Source: Pseudonocardiales bacterium
GTDB taxonomy: Bacteria > Actinomycetota > Actinomycetes > Mycobacteriales > Jatrophihabitantaceae
Direction: 5' to 3'
DNA: 5,914 nucleotides
NCBI GenBank assembly: GCA_030840415.1
Contig: JAVEEO010000246.1
Span: forward strand, 1-5,914
The position numbers were made by a program, and so were the translations under genes. A model generated the notes under the pieces. It saw nothing but the letters and a program-made list of their open reading frames with translations, had not been told where the DNA came from and did no database searches. Below, piece after piece: positions 5,858 to 5,914 of the stretch; position 1 is the first letter of the stretch, and every line of letters begins with the position of its first letter.

Positions 5858-5880
5858 CCAGCCGGCTGGTTACGCGGCTG
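5858..5880 (+). repeat. Inverted repeats just after the last gene, possible weak terminator
   Basis: CCAGCCGGCTGG at 5858-5869 is a perfect 12-base palindrome, and CAGCCG (5859-5864) can also pair with CGGCTG (5875-5880) across a 10-base loop. The site starts 9 bases after the racemase stop, where a transcript could end. No T-run follows; GC-rich actinobacterial terminators often lack one, but a hairpin this short is weak and such palindromes arise easily in DNA of this composition. It could instead be a protein-binding site. The rest of the window's end (5881-5914) shows no assignable gene. Confidence 0.35.
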
Positions 5881-5914
5881 ACGGGTGGGTGGCCGCTCGC
5901 TGGCTAAGCTGCGG

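Noticed and set aside
5878..5910. Possible promoter near the right end (CTGACG at 5878-5883 and TAAGCT at 5905-5910)
   Set aside because: Both boxes are near consensus for actinobacterial promoters, but the 21-base spacer is longer than the usual 17-19 and the gene it would serve is outside the window.
5885..5914. Start of a further gene at GTG 5885
   Set aside because: Ten open codons run to the window's end, but two overlapping GTG frames are equally open, there is no convincing ribosome binding site and no family can be seen.
1..5914. tRNA, rRNA, CRISPR array, insertion sequence or riboswitch
   Set aside because: The window is almost fully coding; I saw no array of spaced direct repeats, no transposase or terminal repeats, and no tRNA-like fold in the short gaps.

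Overview
This GC-rich window has third codon positions almost all G or C, GTG/TTG starts and GGAGG-type ribosome binding sites, which points to an actinobacterium of the Streptomyces type; the genus cannot be fixed from this sequence. Six complete genes and the tail of a seventh all run on the + strand. Junctions are tight: a stop abutting a start, a 17-base overlap, gaps of 79, 33 and 4 bases, and a 4-base ATGA overlap. They read as one operon, most likely part of a secondary-metabolite cluster that continues upstream.

Layout: (1-45) last 14 codons of an upstream gene; (46-1143) PAPS-dependent sulfotransferase with a proline-rich C-terminal tail; (1127-1972) short-chain dehydrogenase/reductase (SDR) with a non-canonical active site; (2052-2888) SAM-dependent methyltransferase resembling glycine/sarcosine N-methyltransferases; (2922-3785) an HK97-fold, phage-capsid-like shell protein; (3790-5148) FAD-dependent amine/D-amino-acid oxidoreductase; (5145-5849) Asp/Glu racemase-family protein. 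The last 65 bases hold inverted repeats but no gene that can be assigned.

The striking element is the 287-residue HK97-type capsid protein. No portal, terminase, protease or tail gene accompanies it; it sits between metabolic enzymes. This is the arrangement reported for Family 3 ('natural product') encapsulins, which occur in biosynthetic clusters of actinobacteria and myxobacteria, often with sulfotransferases and SDRs. The best reading is a protein nanocompartment dedicated to part of a small-molecule pathway.

How the genes may cooperate (inference): racemase, amino-acid oxidoreductase, N-methyltransferase-like enzyme and SDR together suggest processing of an amino-acid-derived scaffold (epimerisation, C-N oxidation, methylation, carbonyl/alcohol redox). 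The sulfotransferase would add a sulfate as a final group or as a leaving group for ring closure. The shell could sequester a reactive intermediate or one or more enzymes. Several enzymes carry disordered-looking terminal extensions that are candidate shell-targeting segments. Product, cargo and shell geometry cannot be read from the sequence.
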